Shown in pieces: positions 48,401 to 54,473 of a stretch of DNA of 64,000 nucleotides (position 1 is the first letter of the stretch; each line of letters starts with the position of its first letter). Where the stretch lies: the NCBI GenBank assembly GCA_963974215.1, contig CAXBBL010000001.1, positions 310,001 through 374,000 on the forward strand, read 5' to 3'. The translations under genes were made by a program, and so were the position numbers. Below the pieces are notes generated by a model, which worked only from the letters and a program-made list of their open reading frames with translations, did not search any database and was not told where the DNA came from. The stretch comes from Croceimicrobium sp963974215 (GTDB lineage Bacteria > Bacteroidota > Bacteroidia > Flavobacteriales > Schleiferiaceae).

Positions 48401-49780
48401 TCTTGCGATGCCACCGTTACTTGGACCGCCCCAACGGCTACGGACAACTGTTCGGCAGTAAGCTATACTTTCAGTCAGGCTTCTGGCTCAACTTTCCCAG
48501 TAGGTAATACTACCGTGGTTGTTACGGCCACCGACGCTGATGGTAATAGCCGCAATACTAGCTTTGTAGTTAGTGTAAGCGATGTTGTTGCACCGAGCAT
48601 CACGAATGTTCCGGCAAATATTACCCAAACTAACGATGCTGGCTCTTGCGATGCCGCGGTTAACTTTGTGTTACCAACGGTTACCGACAATTGTACCGGT
48701 GCTACTTTAAGCAGTAGCCACGCAGCGGGGTCAGTATTCCCAGTAGGAACAACTACGGTAAACTTTACTGCTACGGATGGTGCAGGAAATACTAGCAGCG
48801 CAAGCTTTACGATTACCGTAACAGATAATGAAGCGCCTGTTGTAGTAAGCGTTCCTCCGAGCGACACCACTGGACAATGTGGTGCGGTGTATAGTTACCC
48901 AATGCCAACTGGTTCTGATAATTGTACTTCTTTAGTAACCGTGCGTCAAACCGCGGGATTACCAAGTGGTAGTGTCTTCCCTCCAGGAGCAACCGTAAAC
49001 CAGTTTGAACTAAGCGATGCCGCCGGTAACGTGACGCAAACGAGCTTCACCATTGTAATTATTCCGCAAGGACAACCACAATTACCAAGTTTATTGGAAA
49101 TCTGTGAAAACGATAATGCGGTAAACATCACCTTAGGTCAAACTATAGTTTGGTCGGGTAATGGCATTACCAATGGAGGTACCACTTTTAATCCAGCATC
49201 AGCTGGCGTAGGTCGTCACTTGTTAAGTTATGTTTACACAGATGCGCAATCTTGCGATGTTAGCGGTTCGATAACGGTAACAGTATTACCTAAACCGCTT
49301 ATTCCAGTAATTAACAAAGTGGGCAGTACTACTTTAAGTACGGGTAATTACTTCACCTACCAATGGTACCGTGATGGGGTTGCTATACCAGGGGCAAATG
49401 CTCAAAACTATACCTATAACTTAAGCGGGAATTACCAAGTTGAAGTAAGCAATACGGTAGGCTGTTTCTCTTACTCTAGCGGCTTTGTAGTGGGCCAGAG
49501 TGGCGGTGGAATTGGTTTATTCGAATTAGACCTGTCACAAATAGATGTCTATCCTAACCCCAGTAATGGCCTCTTTAATATTGCCCTTAGTAAGCCAGGC
49601 CAGGAAGAGTTAACAGTAAGCTTGTATAGTTTAGATGGTAGAAAGGTTTATGAAACAATGGATCGAACCGATGAAAATGGGTTGCTTAAATTAGATGTGG
49701 GTCACTTGCCTACTGCTAATTATATGATCTATATTCGATCGAATGATCAGATAGAGGTTCGCAAAATTTTAATGAAGTAA
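36458..49780 (+). CDS. Giant T9SS-secreted multi-repeat adhesin (4440 residues)
   Basis: A signal peptide (LLLFLGLSFLSFGQ) is followed by six FN3-like modules, each beginning with a Cys (such as CLAPNALGASN, CTPPNNLSANN, CVLPSALTASN). These alternate with MAM/anchor-J-like modules (FDxS/FE starts, ending in a DDxx acidic turn) up to about residue 2040. Two SprB-like repeats (ITDAQGYSIKDSITL, ITDANGCTYVETINL) precede 21 tandem ~80-residue repeats (2202-3882) and four HYR-like modules (3883-4203). A type A T9SS CTD starts IDVYPNPSNG and ends VRKILMK. It should be secreted by the T9SS and act at the cell surface in adhesion, gliding or biofilm formation, like SprB in concept. The ligand cannot be told. 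Confidence 0.92.
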   Translation: MKRTRYLFLLLFLGLSFLSFGQLSEDFEGSFTPTDWVMTAGSGSWTQENLEADHTSGSGSYADYDCYNISGTSPAYLQTPKLVVSATDKTFSFWYNYYLVSGTWGNTAELYVDVSSNDGVTWTSGTTNYISGQHGTGWNQISIDLSSFEGQDFTGSNVVVRFRAISDYGSYNIAIDDVAGPAVFVPTCLAPNALGASNITANGADLTWTETGTATLWDIEYGAINFTPGTGTTLSGLTASPYSLSGLSSFTDYEFYVRADCGGSGTSSWSGPFSFKTAFACPPNAVCGTYTSGDISSDYNFNSLPGTSSCPGTLSLTIPSGDWIDSVDVYYEMTTASNGWMSEQRSWLYSPTTGQGEGSISSGSGGAGGTFVYSRDALSFANTSVGTVDFEMHAGRTFGGSGCNNTYNYVVDGTWRVVAYHSAVPACTPPNNLSANNITATSADLGWTSTGSETQWDIEYGLAPFAQGSGTMVSGTTTNPYSLSGLSPNMQYEFYVRADCGGSTSSWAGPYSFTTPCAAITSFPYTQDFDASTSTPNCWSQDPANGEDWTFGSSGMTYGAASDHTGGGNFARIDDSSPHNANPAILESVPFDLNTLSVPRLVFWYQNRYTNTSGGTSQLHIDIYDGSTWNSSVLSVTSNLNTWTKYTIDLSAYKSANTIIRFRAIEDPSGFYSDPSLDDITIEESPSCLAPSVLGAANISANSADLSWTENGTATSWIVEYGAVNFIQGAGTTVTAGSNPYTLASLSDDTEYDYYLRAFCAPGDSSVWVGPYTFRTACLPFTSPYTQNFDGETAPAINSCWSVINTASSARLQTDATPLGTTANSAPNSVEFYGGSGTSPSDLILISPEFSDLDNTKRIKFYLYDYSNTSDFIIGTMSDPSNAATFTPFDTIFETDMADDVWEQHTISFASYAGTDKHIAFAHGNNTTFDYIHFDDFEYLDIPSCLEPNSLALSSAGSTSATFNWVEAGSATNWQLSYGAPSTSAVAGTKQLAGTNPYTLTGLTAATSYEIYLRSICAAGDTSIWIGPLSFTTNCAVPNPLTMPYIQGFESMNGTLTGDGVVSCNTTANWNFSTADQASGRVRWGTDAVTAISGSGAITLDINPSGSDVANNLILMLNMSAYTVNTDLELLFDYMDHGDELQANDSVWIRGSASDNWVGVYALVPSTRTNGVSTSVGPLDIDDLLTAAGQTVSNTFQVRFGQEDNFPATSSTASDGITFDNVVVRLTPNCVLPSALTASNIDQGNADLDWTENGTATLWDIELGLRGFAATGTPTAAAITKPYSLSGLQGGTGYEYYVRSNCGGTDGTSFWVGPFSFTTLPDTAVGVTCTSGFLSVLFSEDFENNNAGWTGDVGTGNGDWEIPDGASSGGTGASSGFGGGNYMNYEASNTSNNNGSIVSPAIDLTGAITQAELSFYMHAYGASMGTLNVGVGTSASGPFTNEFVWTGPLQTAATDDWVNVGVDLSAYLGSTIYLQFTQYDTLNSLGTGFDGDMSIDEVEVTSCVSCPAPSNFVSSNLTTNSVDLSWTENGSATTWLIEYVSPGNGVGTGTVVNAGSNPYPLSGLSQNTSYDIYLRAYCGVGDSSAWVGPISITTLCAAVNTFPYTQNFDALSPNNGTISCSTTNLLGDCWSNESTNDDSDWIPRSISTGSSSTGPSSDHTGGGNYLFVESSSCYNKVSTLYSVEFDFTANTAPRISFWNHMYGTDIGSLDLSYSIDNGATWSASIFNKSGDQGDAWQQDGALILALAGESSVIFRFQATTGTNFQSDIAIDDIVVDQAPMNEVGVTAIAISGDGCGTNQAVTIDISNFGAATQTSLPVAYELNGVTTSTTWTGSLAAGASTQYTFTSLFDASATGNYSIKAYTALATDADNNNDTSTTSIVTPASYATDYRVDFESGLAPDWTSDGSTTTGHNAPSTVLFRNLWSSSRSFVTTSARIDNISAGDVFRFAYRYTNYSAGTVGTSLGAGDSLKVLISTDCGVNFSTLDKIHSGNHIASADMRLMEYDLSAYAGEKIVIRFAAEWGTGDYYLDLDEIYVGTPLSSNTLVSSDFNGAQISCKGSSDGQAVAQAAGGVSPYTFEWDASAGSQLNDTASALSAGKHYVTITDAQGYSIKDSITLTEPDTLALGIGTSNPSCAQNFDGAINLIVSGGTSPYTFAWSDDAAVTTEDRTAIDTGSYMVTITDANGCTYVETINLVIEDTVSPVAIAQNINAYLDASGNVSINGPMLDNGSTDACGIASYNLSKSSFTCADEGPNTVILTVTDVNSNQSTATATVTVIDTISPVANCQNISVYLDASGNASITAADIDNSSTDNCSISSRSLSTTSFTCADEGVNLVSLTVTDQAGNSSVCQANVTVIDSTSPVASCQNINIYLDGAGNASITASDLDGGSNDNCSIASLAASQTSFTCANLGANTVIFTVTDQAGNSSTCSATVTVSDTTAPTASCQNIYAYLDGSGSVTISDADVDNGSTDNCSISTSALSKTVFTCADEGPNAVVLSITDPAGNTSTCVATVTVIDTVSPTASCQNISAYLDGSGAVSITTADINNGSSDNCSIASIDLDKTNFTCADKGANTVTLTIIDQAGNSSSCSATVTVIDTISPIASSRNLSVYLDGSGSASISVADLDNGSSDNCSISSMTLSEYNFNCSDEGLETVILTVTDQAGNASTSVSMVTVIDTISPTLSTQNISVYLDANGAASITAADVDNGTSDNCTLQSTTISKSSFGCSDLGPNTIVFTATDQAGNASNTNLTVTVIDTVSPTISTKAYTAYLDASGSVTIEVIDVSSGTSNACSIDTVFLDKYTFNCSDVGLNTVTVTAQATGGSASNTATAAVTIVDTISPVVNTQSLIVYLNSAGQGSITTTQVNNGSTDACGISSYALSQSNFNCSHLGSNTVILSVTDVNGNTGTNTAIIDVRDSIKPVAKSRDVTVYLDNAGKATITPTMINNGSTDNCGIVPSLSKSSYSCADEGLNQEYLLITDADGNVDSVDFLITVLDTISPSLITRDITVQLGATGLVSISANQLDSASFDNCSNLLFFNVSKSSFNCSNLGLNTVMVTATDVQGNSTTKMALVTVEDNIAPTMQTQSATIYLDASGAAMLSTSLVNNGSSDNCQIDSMWLSKASFDCSNLGSNSVQLFARDASGNQNSSSVSVTVLDTLSPTASAQAINVYLNASGSVSVLASALNNGSSDNCGLSSYSLSTNNFTCSEVGANNVVFTATDASGNSSSSMVVINVVDTISPTARAKNFSVSLDASGNATISSSDINDGSSDACGISTLALSQSSFTCADIGANTINLLVTDNNGNTSTASATLTVTDNIAPNAVAQNLSLYLDASGVATISASQIDNGSSDNCAIATMSLSQTSFACGDIGNNVVILTATDADGNASTATSVVNVIDTVSPMVSAQAITIYLNASGSATISAADLNNASTDNCAIASYSISKSSFDCSNVGANNVTLTATDASGNSASSSAVVTVMDTISPNVLSTNFTLSLDASGNASITPSDIDNGSSDACGGLSFSLNNSNFTCANLGANSVLLTVSDANGNSASRSATVTVIDQIAPSVVTQNINLYLDASGNAQISSAALDGGSSDNCAISSATLSQSNFDCSDLGSNTVTLSLQDASGNSASATATVTLLDTISPTMATAPINLYLNASGQASISAADINAGSSDNCAISSYSLSKVNFSCADIGSNIVTLTAVDASSNSSSMTAVVTVIDTVSPTAVAQNITVNLNASGSASITASMLSSGSNDACGIASQSVSPTTFSCADLGANTVTLTITDNHGNSSTATSTVTVQDLIAPTVVTQNKTVYLNSTGSATVVVADIDNGSNDNCAILSSSLNITTFDCNDIGQNLVSLSATDASGNTGVAGAIVTVLDTISPNINNLPANITAYSVAGQCGATVNWTAITGSDNCSVSSVSTSTSSGSFFPKGLSTVTVTVNDGSGNSSSSSFTINVIDTIAPVFTSAATNISVSPNAGSCDATVTWTAPTATDNCSAVSYTFSQASGSTFPVGNTTVVVTATDADGNSRNTSFVVSVSDVVAPSITNVPANITQTNDAGSCDAAVNFVLPTVTDNCTGATLSSSHAAGSVFPVGTTTVNFTATDGAGNTSSASFTITVTDNEAPVVVSVPPSDTTGQCGAVYSYPMPTGSDNCTSLVTVRQTAGLPSGSVFPPGATVNQFELSDAAGNVTQTSFTIVIIPQGQPQLPSLLEICENDNAVNITLGQTIVWSGNGITNGGTTFNPASAGVGRHLLSYVYTDAQSCDVSGSITVTVLPKPLIPVINKVGSTTLSTGNYFTYQWYRDGVAIPGANAQNYTYNLSGNYQVEVSNTVGCFSYSSGFVVGQSGGGIGLFELDLSQIDVYPNPSNGLFNIALSKPGQEELTVSLYSLDGRKVYETMDRTDENGLLKLDVGHLPTANYMIYIRSNDQIEVRKILMK
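43061..48103 (+). repeat. Twenty-one tandem ~240 bp repeats in the adhesin gene
   Basis: Each unit begins SP or AP and runs to the DT(I/V) of the next, in the pattern YLDASGxASI, DNGSSDNCxI, FTCADxGxNTV, TDxxGNxS, VTVIDT. Lengths are 80 residues except units 8 and 11 (81) and unit 10 (79), which sums to 1681 residues. All units share two Cys (D(N/A)C and FxC). Units 2-5 (43301-44260) carry two more. DNA identity between units is low enough that they are old, not fresh duplications. They look like rigid Ig/HYR-type stalk modules; Asp-rich turns may bind calcium. Confidence 0.92.
48104..49066 (+). repeat. Four HYR-like modules at the end of the stalk
   Basis: Modules starting SPNINNLPANIT, APVFTSAATNIS, APSITNVPANIT and APVVVSVPPSDT each have the HYR pattern: Cys, DNC, FPxGxxxVxxxxxDxxGN. 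They share the linker DT(I/V)(S/A)P with the 80-residue units before them, so the two kinds probably descend from one ancestor. Confidence 0.8.
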
Positions 49781-49802
49781 TAAACCTTAAAGAAAAAGCA
49801 TC

Positions 49803-51041
49803 ATGATTTATAATAGAATTTACAGCACTTTAAGTTTAGTTCTCCTCATATGTTTAGGTCTCTCCGCTCAGCAAAGTGCTGAGCAGGGAGCACCTAATAT
49901 TCCAACCAAAGGAGATATGCGCGGCTGGAGTATTGGCGTTAGAGGCTTGTGGCTTTACGACTTGGAATCGACTCTATACGATGCCGGATTTAGCGAAGAC
50001 CCTCGTGGCCTTAATGGTACCAACACTAGTTTCGATTTGGGTATTGATCTGTATGTAGAAAAGCAGTTTACCCCTTTCATGGGTTTACAAGCGGGTTGGC
50101 GTACCGGTGGCTTAACTGGCGCCACCACCACCGAGTATTACAGCAATAGCATGTCTGAATTTCGCTTAGGTTTAAATCTAATTTGGAGTAATCTCGACCC
50201 CAATCACGTGCATAGTAAATGGAACTTTTACAACAATGTAGGTTTTTCCCTGGGCAACTTTGAAGCGGATCGTTTTTTGGTTTTTGATGGCTCGGCAAAC
50301 GGCAGCACGAACGACAGCTATTGGGGAATGAACTTGGGCGGAGGTATCATGTACGAACTAGCCGTTTCGTGGAGACTCGAGTTACAAGCTGACTATAATG
50401 TAGTGCGGAACGATGGTTTTGATGGCTTTAATTATGCCACTGGCTGGGACCCCTATTTATCAGTTGGTCTAGGAGTTGCTTATACTTTTGGAAGCCCAGA
50501 GAAGCCTGCTATGTACGCCGGAAACTACTTCGAGGTACCTTATTCAGATTTGGCCAGTGCCAAGGCACGTCTGTCTGAACTAGAGGGTAGAGTAGGAAAC
50601 TTAGAAGCGGATCAATCACGCACTAAAGAAAATCTCGAGCAAGGCTTAGCCGAAGCAGCAAAACGCGACAAGGCGCTTAGCGATGCGGATAAAGAAATGA
50701 AGGATCGTCTCACAATATTAGAGGCCAAACCCGATTTAATGTCGCAGCCCGCCAAGGCTATTGTGTTCTTTGAATTCGATTCGGCAGTACTGAGCAAGGA
50801 AGCTAAAAAGGCTCTTCTTAAAGCACTTTCGGGAAATAAAGCCCCCGTAGTTCTTACCGCTTACGCAGATGCGATTGGTAGCGAAGAGTATAATAATAAC
50901 CTGAAAGACAAACGCGCCGAGGCCGTGAAAGCCTTTTTAATTGAAAACCTAGGCTATACAGAATCTATGGTTGGTATAAAAGACGCTCCCGAAAACAACC
51001 AGAAAGAAAACTTCCTCGCCCGTAGAGTGGAGTTGAGGTAG
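49803..51041 (+). CDS. OmpA-family outer-membrane protein (partner of the giant adhesin)
   Basis: The 412-residue protein has a signal peptide (LLICLGLSAQ), an N-terminal beta-barrel with many alternating aromatic strands (about 40-245), a coiled-coil linker (LSELEGRVGNLEADQS, 250-305) and a C-terminal OmpA peptidoglycan-binding domain. The OmpA Asp and Arg that hold diaminopimelate are present (AYADAIGSEEYN, KRAEAV). It starts 22 bases after the giant adhesin stop, so the two are cotranscribed. Anchoring or supporting the surface adhesin is inferred from this pairing, as for P60-like partners of other giant Bacteroidota proteins. The barrel is larger than E. coli OmpA. Confidence 0.85.
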   Translation: MIYNRIYSTLSLVLLICLGLSAQQSAEQGAPNIPTKGDMRGWSIGVRGLWLYDLESTLYDAGFSEDPRGLNGTNTSFDLGIDLYVEKQFTPFMGLQAGWRTGGLTGATTTEYYSNSMSEFRLGLNLIWSNLDPNHVHSKWNFYNNVGFSLGNFEADRFLVFDGSANGSTNDSYWGMNLGGGIMYELAVSWRLELQADYNVVRNDGFDGFNYATGWDPYLSVGLGVAYTFGSPEKPAMYAGNYFEVPYSDLASAKARLSELEGRVGNLEADQSRTKENLEQGLAEAAKRDKALSDADKEMKDRLTILEAKPDLMSQPAKAIVFFEFDSAVLSKEAKKALLKALSGNKAPVVLTAYADAIGSEEYNNNLKDKRAEAVKAFLIENLGYTESMVGIKDAPENNQKENFLARRVELR

Positions 51042-51061
51042 GGTGGATTAGTACGGAGAAT

Positions 51062-51078
51062 TAAGTACACTGTACTTA
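51062..51078. promoter_or_regulatory. Palindrome TAAGTACA-C-TGTACTTA
   Basis: A perfect 8 bp inverted repeat with one central base, 20 bases after the ompA-like stop. It may be an operator or a small hairpin; no gene can be linked to it. Confidence 0.5.
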
Positions 51079-51120
51079 GTACAAATCGTAGTCCCTAATT
51101 TAAAATTTGGTTTATTAAAA

Positions 51121-51158
51121 TCTCTAGTGCTTTTTTAGCGCTAGGGATTTTTTTTTTG
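51121..51158 (+). terminator. Intrinsic terminator of the adhesin-OmpA operon
   Basis: An 11 bp stem with wobble pairs (TCTCTAGTGCT / AGCGCTAGGGA), a five-T loop and an 11-T run. It ends the adhesin-OmpA transcript. Confidence 0.85.
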
Positions 51159-51160
51159 CA

Positions 51161-51172
51161 TCGAACTCAGGT
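51161..51172 (-). repeat. Dispersed element, short end D
   Basis: TCGAACTCAGGT matches copy A's right end for 11 of 12 bases. It sits between the adhesin-OmpA terminator and the tRNA terminator. Short length alone gives weak support. Confidence 0.35.
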
Positions 51173-51176
51173 GAAA

Positions 51177-51210
51177 AATAAAAAAGCCGATAACTTTCGT
51201 TACCGGCTTT
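51177..51210 (-). terminator. Terminator of tRNA-Asn
   Basis: AAAAGCCGATAAC / GTTACCGGCTTTT hairpin with a four-base loop, followed on the minus strand by a T-rich tail. It starts two bases past the tRNA 3' end. Confidence 0.7.
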
Positions 51211-51211
51211 T

Positions 51212-51285
51212 GCGCTCCCTCTTGGGCTCGAACCAAGGACCCTCTGATTAACAGTCAGATGCTCTAACCAGCTGAGCTAAGGAAG
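51212..51285 (-). tRNA. tRNA-Asn (anticodon GTT)
   Basis: On the minus strand a cloverleaf folds: acceptor GCTTCCT / AGGGAGC, D stem GCTC / GAGC, anticodon stem TCTGA / TCAGA with loop CTGTTAA (anticodon GTT), T stem CTTGG / CCAAG with loop TTCGAGC. The discriminator base is G. The CCA end is not encoded, so it must be added after transcription. Confidence 0.96.
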
Positions 51286-51372
51286 CATTGTATTTCCCTC
51301 AAAAAGGGGCTGCAATATTAGTACCTTTCTTTAAAATAAACAATCTTTGCTGAAAATATTTTAGCACAAATA

Positions 51373-52302
51373 ATGAGTTTATTAATTGTAGGCACAGTAG
51401 CCTTCGACGAGCTAATCACTCCTTGGGGCGAATCAGGTAGAATTATCGGAGGATCAGCAACTTATGCTTCGCTCTCAGCGGCGAACTTTAAAAATGATAT
51501 TTCCATAGTATCCATCATTGGCGAGGATTTCCCCGAAGCCAAACTAGAGTTGATGCGTAAAAAAGGCATCGACACAAGCGGAATTAAACGAGTGGAAGGT
51601 GGAAAAACTTTCTTTTGGAAGGGAAAATATCACCAAGACATGAACACACGCGATTCTTTAGAGACCGAATTAAATGTATTGGCAGACTTTGATCCCATCT
51701 TACCCGAAAAAGCAAAAGATGCGGAATACCTTATGTTAGGTAACCTAACACCGGCCGTGCAAATGAAGGTGTTAAAGCAAATGAAGCAACGTCCCAAATT
51801 GGTTATCATGGATACCATGAACTTTTGGATGGATATAGCCATGCCAGAGTTGAAAGAGGTTTTAAAAGAAGTTGACCTGCTTACGATAAACGATGAAGAA
51901 GCACGCCAGCTTAGCGGAGAGCAATCCTTAATGAAGGCTGCTCGCAAAATCTTTACCATGGGCCCGAAATACCTAATTATTAAAAAAGGAGAACACGGAG
52001 CTATGCTTTTTCACGGAGAGCAGAAGTTCTTTTGCCCTGCTTTACCATTAGAAGAAGTATTTGATCCGACTGGTGCAGGTGACACATTTGCGGGTGGTTT
52101 TATTGGCCAAATCGTGCGTGAAGATGATATCTCTTTCGAGAATATGAAACGCGGCGTAATCTATGGTTCCGCTATGGCTTCCTTTTGCGTAGAGGAATTC
52201 GGTACCAAGAAACTTCTTGATGTTAGTGCCAAAGACATTGATAATCGAGTTAAGCAGTTTGTTGACTTGGTGAACTTCTCGATAAATTTGGAGAATAATT
52301 AA
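51373..52302 (+). CDS. PfkB-family carbohydrate kinase
   Basis: The 309-residue protein has the ribokinase-family first motif IIGGSATYASLSAANF and the second motif FDPTGAGDTFAGGFIG near residues 231-246, with the catalytic Asp in GAGD. It phosphorylates a sugar or a related small molecule with ATP. The substrate cannot be told from sequence; I recall close homologues in Bacteroidota as general sugar kinases. It stands alone, with a terminator after it. Confidence 0.9.
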   Translation: MSLLIVGTVAFDELITPWGESGRIIGGSATYASLSAANFKNDISIVSIIGEDFPEAKLELMRKKGIDTSGIKRVEGGKTFFWKGKYHQDMNTRDSLETELNVLADFDPILPEKAKDAEYLMLGNLTPAVQMKVLKQMKQRPKLVIMDTMNFWMDIAMPELKEVLKEVDLLTINDEEARQLSGEQSLMKAARKIFTMGPKYLIIKKGEHGAMLFHGEQKFFCPALPLEEVFDPTGAGDTFAGGFIGQIVREDDISFENMKRGVIYGSAMASFCVEEFGTKKLLDVSAKDIDNRVKQFVDLVNFSINLENN

Positions 52303-52327
52303 CACAGACCCAACTTACTAACAAATG

Positions 52328-52371
52328 AAAGCGTCATTATCCCACAGAGTGGGGGTGACGCTTTTTTTTTT
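52328..52371 (+). terminator. Intrinsic terminator of the PfkB kinase gene
   Basis: AAAGCGTCA and CCCAC pair with GTGGG and TGACGCTTT in a two-part stem, followed by about ten T. Confidence 0.85.
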
Positions 52372-52399
52372 GAAAGATTCAAGGAACAATTCTTTGCTC

Positions 52400-52430
52400 T
52401 TGCACAAGAACCGTAGTATTTAGTACTTTG
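52400..52430 (+). promoter_or_regulatory. Candidate promoter of the sigma factor operon
   Basis: TTG at 52400-52402, a 21-base spacer and TACTTTG at 52424-52430 (close to TAnnTTTG). The ATG is 19 bases further on. Confidence 0.4.
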
Positions 52431-52449
52431 GTGCTTTGTATATAAAAGA

Positions 52450-53013
52450 ATGAATATAGACCCCCAACTTTTAGAAGCTTGCAAGCGTGAAGAGCGTAAG
52501 GCCCAGTTCGAGCTATATAAGTTGTGCTATGGAATTTTAATGTCGGTTTGCTTTCGCTACGAACGCAATAAAGAAGATGCTGAGTTTTTATTGAACAAAG
52601 CCTTCATGAAGATTTTAAAAAACCTTGAGTCCTATGCAGACACGGTTCCTTTTGAAGCGTGGATTAGAAGGATTACGATAAACACAGCCATCGACGAGTA
52701 TCGCAAAAGCCAGCGCTCTAAAATTGACTATGTGGAAGAACCCATGCAGCTTGCAGGGCTTTCGGAGATGGACTATAACGAGGCGGATAAGAATTTTGAT
52801 GCCGAAGAATTATTGGCCTTGGTGCGCAAGCTACCGCCGGCCAGTCAGAAGGTTTTTAACCTCTATATTATAGATGGCTATAACCATAAGGAAATAGCCG
52901 AAAAATTAGGAATGAGTGAAGGTACCAGCAAATGGCACCTGAGCAGCGCAAGAAAGAAGCTGCAAGAGATGATGAAAAAGATAATTAACAACGTTGCTGT
53001 ATTCCTGTTATGA
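52450..53013 (+). CDS. ECF-type RNA polymerase sigma factor
   Basis: The 187-residue protein has a sigma-70 region 2 (RYERNKEDAEFLLNKAFMKI, then FEAWIRRITINTAIDEYRKS) and region 4 (LPPASQKVFNLYIIDGYNHK, with the recognition helix GTSKWHLSSARKKL). The lack of regions 1 and 3 marks an ECF sigma. It is the first gene of a three-gene unit with a putative anti-sigma/barrel protein (overlap of ATGA, four bases) and a lipoprotein. The sigma factor is expected to be held inactive by the next protein. Confidence 0.9.
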   Translation: MNIDPQLLEACKREERKAQFELYKLCYGILMSVCFRYERNKEDAEFLLNKAFMKILKNLESYADTVPFEAWIRRITINTAIDEYRKSQRSKIDYVEEPMQLAGLSEMDYNEADKNFDAEELLALVRKLPPASQKVFNLYIIDGYNHKEIAEKLGMSEGTSKWHLSSARKKLQEMMKKIINNVAVFLL

Positions 53014-54473
53014 CGGAAAAAGAATTACATAAACTCTTTGCCGATAAGCTTAAGGGTGATTCTTTTCCCTTCAATGAGAAGGCTTGGGACTCTATGGAGC
53101 AAATGCTCGATCCGCAAGAGCCACTCTCGGAGATGGAGTATAGTAAACTTTTTAAGGATAAGCTTTCCGCGGCAAGTTTTGCCTATAATCCGGCAAACTG
53201 GGACGAAATGGAGTTGAAGCTCAACGAAGCGCAAGGGGCGATGAGCCAGGAAGAAATGCAAAAGCTCTTCCAAACGAAATTTGCATCCCAAAACTTCGCC
53301 TACAATCCGGCTAACTGGCAGCGCATGGAAGCTATTTTAGATGGCAGCGCAAAAAGACCCCTATTGTACTTCTGGCGCAGCGTAGCAGCCATATTTCTAT
53401 TCGCCGCATCAGTATTAGGCTTTCAGTATTTTCAGCCAACAGTTTCTACTTCGCCTGATATTGAAAGTATTTCTGCTAGCCCAGAAGAAAATCTTCCTGC
53501 CATTCCAAAGCCGCAGGCCAACAATCCCGTTAATAAGAGCTCGGATTTGGGTCTTTCTGCCACAGAAAAAGCCCCTGCGATCGCAAATACAACCGCCATT
53601 ATCACTCCTGCTGCTGCTCCGCCAAACAGTACTAGTATAGCTCCGTCACACTTAGCAGCACAGGCTTCACCACAGTTGTCTCCAAACTCTGCGTTACCCT
53701 TTAAGGGAGAAGCTCAGCAAGACCCTATTTTGTTAGCGAAAAACCCAGGTTTAGACAGACGTAACTGGAGAGACTTAACGATTGATCTGGCAAATTCTCG
53801 CTTGGCTGATCTGCCTACCAAGAATCCTTTAGCTTTAGCTGCGACACGGGTTAAGGCGGCTTACGTGCCAAAAAGCTATTCGAAAATAAGCTTACAAGGT
53901 GGCCCATCGGTTAACCCCGCTTATAATGGCACCACAGGTACCGGTTTCTTTGCGGGCTTAGAATACGAGTATGGCTTTAACGACCGCATTTCACTTAGCG
54001 CAGGCTTGGTTTATAATTATAGTGGCGACATGGGTATTGAAAGTATTAGCGATAGTACCTTTTTTGGTCTAGCCCGAACTGATGTTGAAACTCACAGTCA
54101 CTATAAAAATATGTCGGCTATACGTTTGCCAATAAGTTTTAATGTTAAGATCAATCCTAAGCATAGTTTTAGCCTTGGTGCTTACGCAGATGCGATTATA
54201 GCAGTAACTATGGATGAGGAGAAAACCACAACCATTTTTAAACAAGATCCTAAGGTTGAGAAAATGAGCGGTGTAGCGCCGGAAAGTAGTTTTGCAAACT
54301 ATAGTGCTGGTGCGCAAGTAGCTTATACATACCAGTATTCAAAACGCTTTAGTGTCGGACTTAGCCAACAATATGGATTTGTCGATCTAACCAACGATAA
54401 TCAACAAAATTTCAGCAAACACCACCAAACAAGCCAGACCAATTTAGTATTGAAATATAGTATTTGGCAGTAA
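53010..54473 (+). CDS. Putative anti-sigma/outer-membrane beta-barrel fusion with triple N-terminal repeat
   Basis: The 487-residue protein starts with three copies of a ~38-residue helical motif (residues 5-34, 43-72, 82-111), each with LF.xKL....F.xxxxxW..ME..L. A membrane helix (119-141), a Pro/Ala/Ser-rich linker (about 150-270) and a C-terminal beta-barrel (about 285-487) with aromatic strand ends follow. Position after an ECF sigma factor and the single membrane helix suggest an anti-sigma role for the N-terminal part. The layout is known to me from Bacteroidota, where it is usually unannotated. The repeat copies share the pattern but differ in sequence. The last Gln codon is followed by the TAA that overlaps the next ATG. 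Confidence 0.65.
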   Translation: MTEKELHKLFADKLKGDSFPFNEKAWDSMEQMLDPQEPLSEMEYSKLFKDKLSAASFAYNPANWDEMELKLNEAQGAMSQEEMQKLFQTKFASQNFAYNPANWQRMEAILDGSAKRPLLYFWRSVAAIFLFAASVLGFQYFQPTVSTSPDIESISASPEENLPAIPKPQANNPVNKSSDLGLSATEKAPAIANTTAIITPAAAPPNSTSIAPSHLAAQASPQLSPNSALPFKGEAQQDPILLAKNPGLDRRNWRDLTIDLANSRLADLPTKNPLALAATRVKAAYVPKSYSKISLQGGPSVNPAYNGTTGTGFFAGLEYEYGFNDRISLSAGLVYNYSGDMGIESISDSTFFGLARTDVETHSHYKNMSAIRLPISFNVKINPKHSFSLGAYADAIIAVTMDEEKTTTIFKQDPKVEKMSGVAPESSFANYSAGAQVAYTYQYSKRFSVGLSQQYGFVDLTNDNQQNFSKHHQTSQTNLVLKYSIWQ

